A stretch of 64,000 nt of DNA from JAPLNB01 sp964451955 (GTDB taxonomy: Bacteria > Planctomycetota > Phycisphaerae > Tepidisphaerales > Tepidisphaeraceae), in NCBI GenBank assembly GCA_964451955.1, contig CAYVKG010000010.1, forward strand, positions 15,287-79,286, written 5' to 3'. Of the stretch, positions 61,681 through 64,000 are shown piece after piece. Made by a program: the position numbers and the translations under genes. The notes below the pieces were generated by a model. It had not been told where the DNA came from. It saw nothing but the letters and a program-made list of their open reading frames with translations, and made no database searches. Within the stretch, counting starts at the first letter, position 1. The number at the start of each line of letters is the position of its first letter.

Positions 61681-62817
61681 ATGGCAGCCAAGAAGTCCGG
61701 CCCTGAGGTACTCCAGGAATACTCCAACAGCGCCGGACTCCAGTTGCGGGTTGACCGCAACAACTGCGTCGTCCATGGCGTCAAGGTACTGGGGCTGCAA
61801 AGCCAGAATGACGGTGGCAAGCGGGAGTACCTCCGGGGCGCCGCCGGCAAAGCCGTCGCCATGTACGAGGGTGCGCCCGTCTTTGTGGATCACGCCAAGA
61901 AAGGCACTCCTCGTTCCTACCGGGATCGCATTGGGCATCTGACGAATCCCCACCAGGAGGCGGATGGCTGCATCTACGCCGATCACGCCTATAATCCCAA
62001 GCACCCGATCACAGAACAGTATCTCGATGATGCCGAGAGACACCCGGAGAATGTCGGGTTTTCGCATGACGTGGATGCGATAGTGACGCGCAAGGATGGT
62101 AAGGTGATCGTCGAGGAGATCACCGCAGTTCACAGCGTCGATCTCGTCGCCCGCCCTGCCACCAATCGCTCCCTGTTTGAATCCGAGGAGGTCCCCGAGG
62201 ATCAGCGGGAGTTCTGCGAACACTGCCTCTCGGCGGTATCGGATGCCCGCCTCATCGTCATCGGTGAAGGCGATGTCGAATCGAAGAAAGCCCGCCTTAA
62301 CGAAGTGCTTGCCGTGTGGCAGGCTGAATTGGCGGGACAGTCTGTCACAAAAGGAACAAAAACCATGGACTGGAAGGACGTGACGATCGAGTCCCTCAAG
62401 GAGAACCGCAAGGATTTGGTCGAGGTTCTCACCGGCACGGACGCGGCAAGCAAGTTGCAGGCGGAGATTAAGGCGCTCAAGGAGGCCGACGCCGCCAAGG
62501 ACAAACTGCTCAAGGACGCTGCGGACAAACTCGCCGCCATCGAGGCGGAGAAGGCGGCTACCGCCCGGGAAGCCAAGATCGCCGAAGAACTCAAGGCGGC
62601 GGGCTTGAATCCCGAGGACAAGGTTGCCGTGAGTGAGGTGTTCATGGCGAACCTCAAGGCCGCCGATGACGCTGCCCGCAAGGCGCTCATCGAGGATCGC
62701 GTGGCGATGGTCGGTACCAGGCGCGAGCACAAGGACAGCCCGCCGTTCGGCTCGATGACTCCCGCCGCCGGGTTCACGCCCGCCGCGTCCGTCGAAGAAC
62801 TTCTCAAGCGGCTGTAA
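61681..62817 (+). CDS. Prohead protease fused to scaffold
   Basis: 378 residues. The first ~190 residues resemble phage prohead proteases: APVFVDHAKKGT, VGFSHDVDAIV, and EEITAVHSVDLVARPATN, the usual S-V-D-L segment with the catalytic Ser and a nearby His. Residues ~215-340 are a charged coiled coil (AEIKALKEADAAKDKLLKDA), the scaffold part, which would be removed on maturation. The C-terminal helix (ASVEELLKRL) probably docks the capsid. GGAGGG precedes the ATG. Confidence 0.75.
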   Translation: MAAKKSGPEVLQEYSNSAGLQLRVDRNNCVVHGVKVLGLQSQNDGGKREYLRGAAGKAVAMYEGAPVFVDHAKKGTPRSYRDRIGHLTNPHQEADGCIYADHAYNPKHPITEQYLDDAERHPENVGFSHDVDAIVTRKDGKVIVEEITAVHSVDLVARPATNRSLFESEEVPEDQREFCEHCLSAVSDARLIVIGEGDVESKKARLNEVLAVWQAELAGQSVTKGTKTMDWKDVTIESLKENRKDLVEVLTGTDAASKLQAEIKALKEADAAKDKLLKDAADKLAAIEAEKAATAREAKIAEELKAAGLNPEDKVAVSEVFMANLKAADDAARKALIEDRVAMVGTRREHKDSPPFGSMTPAAGFTPAASVEELLKRL

Positions 62818-62868
62818 GCCTGTCGGCTCCAACCGCTACTACAACTCACAGACAAGGAGGTCTCTACA

Positions 62869-63396
62869 GTGGCTCATAGCTCAGTACCTTCGACCAACAG
62901 GTGGCGTCGTGGTTGGGTGGACACGGTCGTCCTGCCGGATCACGCCAGCTACCCGATTCAAGAGGGCGATCTTCTCTACGCTTCCAGCGGTGTCGTCTAC
63001 CCGGCCAGTGCCCAGGCCGATCAGGGCACCGAGGCGGCGAACCAGGTTCTGTTTGCCGCCAACTTCGTCGGCGTTGCCATGGCGAAGGATGGGTTGCAGA
63101 CGAACGAAACCAGCGCCCGCATCACGACCCGAACCGGCGAACTGCTGATCGGGACGACCGGAGACTGGGAGTTCCCGTGCGCCGCTTACGCCTGGAAGAC
63201 CGGGCAACTCGTCGGCGTGACGGAACAGTCCAACGGGACGACCCTGGAGGACCAAAAAGTGGTGGTCGTCACCACCGAAGACAAGGCGATCGGTATCGCC
63301 GTCGTTCCTCCGGGTGCGATTGGCACCACGATGACCAAGGTGCACGTCCGACTCCGCTCGCAGTTGCTCCGCGAGGATGTTGGATCGGGGCAGTAA
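62869..63396 (+). CDS. Head decoration/head fibre-like protein
   Basis: 175 residues from GTG with AAGGAGG upstream. Beta-rich with turns (SYPIQEGDLLYASSGVVYPA, ANFVGVAMAKDG, DWEFPCAAYAWKTGQLVGV), in the pattern of decoration or head-fibre proteins that lie between protease and capsid genes. The assignment rests mostly on position. Confidence 0.55.
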   Translation: MAHSSVPSTNRWRRGWVDTVVLPDHASYPIQEGDLLYASSGVVYPASAQADQGTEAANQVLFAANFVGVAMAKDGLQTNETSARITTRTGELLIGTTGDWEFPCAAYAWKTGQLVGVTEQSNGTTLEDQKVVVVTTEDKAIGIAVVPPGAIGTTMTKVHVRLRSQLLREDVGSGQ

Positions 63397-63415
63397 CCTG
63401 ATCGCCTAACCATTT

Positions 63416-63438
63416 CGGCGGCTAACCACCGCCTTCTC
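63416..63438 (+). terminator. Weak hairpin between head genes
   Basis: GGCGG and CCGCC around CTAACCA, followed by TTCTC. May reduce read-through so that the capsid gene is expressed differently. The T-run is poor. Confidence 0.3.
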
Positions 63439-63461
63439 AAATCAACAGGGAGGTTTGAAAG

Positions 63462-64000
63462 ATGTCAAGGAAGGCTTCCAAGCTGTTCGCCGATCTTCAC
63501 CGCGAGGGTTGGCGACCCGGAAAGGACTTCCGCAGGACGCGGACTTTCGAGACGATTTCTGAGGCATGCGGCTGCGACACCAACGGCCGCTACAAGGAAG
63601 GCGCCAAGGCCGAGCTTCGGATCGGCGAGGGCGCGGACGACTACACCGTTCGCGACCTGTTCGAGAACTTCGTCGTAAACAAGTCGGACGGGCAGCCGGT
63701 TGGCGCATCGTTCGTCAACGAGTTCTTCGATCCCCGCAACACCCGCAACCTGTTCGAGGCGGGCGGTGGTATGGACGCTGTGGACTACTCGGCGTTCATG
63801 GGCATCACCGGCCAGTTGCTCGTGACGGCGGTTCTGGAGCCGTACCAAAAGGAGGAGTACGTGGTTCGGAAGCTCATTCCGACTCACAACACGCCTCTTG
63901 AGGAAGAGAAGATCATCGGTATCACCCCGCAGGAAGACGGGGACGATGACGACCTCGTCGTGCTCGAAAAGCAGACGATCCCGTTTGCCGGCCTCAAGGA
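63462..64000 (+). CDS. Major capsid protein-like (3' partial)
   Basis: The frame from ATG 63462 (GGGAGG upstream) is open to the right edge, at least 179 residues. It starts MSRKASKLFADLHREGWRPG and has DYSAFMGITGQLLVTAVLEP and EYVVRKLIPTHNTPLEEEK, which fits the capsid fold of large HK97-type phages, and it follows the protease and decoration genes. An MCP is expected here. The missing C-terminus prevents a firm call. Confidence 0.65.
   Translation, partial: MSRKASKLFADLHREGWRPGKDFRRTRTFETISEACGCDTNGRYKEGAKAELRIGEGADDYTVRDLFENFVVNKSDGQPVGASFVNEFFDPRNTRNLFEAGGGMDAVDYSAFMGITGQLLVTAVLEPYQKEEYVVRKLIPTHNTPLEEEKIIGITPQEDGDDDDLVVLEKQTIPFAGLK

Noticed and set aside
61537..62832. 431-residue open frame on the minus strand
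   Set aside because: It is antisense to the prohead protease/scaffold, whose motifs and coiled coil mark the plus strand as coding.
1..64000. CRISPR array or insertion sequence
   Set aside because: No regularly spaced repeats of 25-40 bases and no transposase-like frame were seen.

Overview
The window is part of a tailed double-stranded DNA phage (Caudoviricetes-type) genome or prophage of a GC-rich bacterial host. The evidence is a small and large terminase pair (39331-41241), a portal protein (41289-43517), a prohead protease/scaffold (61681-62817), a head-decoration-like protein (62869-63396) and the start of a capsid-like protein cut by the right edge (63462-64000). Nearly all genes are short, tightly packed and joined by ATGA or GTGA overlaps with strong GGAGG-type ribosome binding sites. 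Near-consensus sigma-70 promoters point to an ordinary bacterial host; the host phylum cannot be read from the sequence. No tail genes are present, so they must lie to the right. The left edge also cuts a gene.

Layout. (1) 1-6448, plus strand: a glycan-type cluster with two HTKG-motif glycosyltransferase-like proteins, a radical SAM enzyme, a Stealth-like/sulfotransferase fusion and a GT4-like glycosyltransferase. (2) 6451-12404, minus strand: an overlapping operon of small proteins with a PD-(D/E)XK-like protein, a sigma-region-4-like protein, a metallophosphoesterase and a Dam-like methyltransferase. One paralogue in it carries an in-frame amber codon. (3) 12405-13960: repeat-rich non-coding DNA at the strand switch, a good origin candidate. 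(4) 13961-22226, plus strand: about 25 tiny genes of unknown function, mostly with strong Shine-Dalgarno sites, interrupted by structured non-coding segments. (5) 22227-22704: a structured RNA with tRNA-like ends and a possible tag reading frame (tmRNA-like), followed by a phage csrA. (6) 23056-36275: replication and recombination: RecE-like nuclease, Rad52-like annealing protein, SMC-type ATPase, ParB-like protein, an intein-split helicase, a second DNA methyltransferase, Toprim primase-like protein, HTH, HNH, RusA and a phage sigma factor. (7) 36323-43517: a papain-like peptidase, a secreted thioredoxin-trypsin-membrane fusion, terminase and portal. (8) 43466-61552: an 18-kb accessory block lying between portal and protease, with bacterioferritin, GroES, metallopeptidase, metallophosphoesterase, HD hydrolase, a beta-helix protein, three radical SAM-type proteins, four glycosyltransferase-like proteins plus one probable partner, a SAM methyltransferase, a PAPS-reductase-like PP-loop protein, a C5-cytosine methyltransferase that is overlapped in another frame by a second conserved-looking gene, SSB, one tRNA and an HNH protein. 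(9) 61681-64000: head morphogenesis.

How it fits together. The recombination and replication genes plus RusA and SSB support phage-encoded recombination-dependent replication. Three orphan DNA methyltransferases suggest restriction evasion. The sigma factor at 35601 sits just before the structural block and probably controls it. The glycosyltransferase, radical SAM, sulfotransferase and PAPS-reductase genes at both ends look like parts of one glycan or small-molecule modification pathway of unknown product. A palindrome of about 29 bp recurs at least five times (13051, 13311, 14333, 41243, 58975), including between terminase and portal, and is not explained by any gene.
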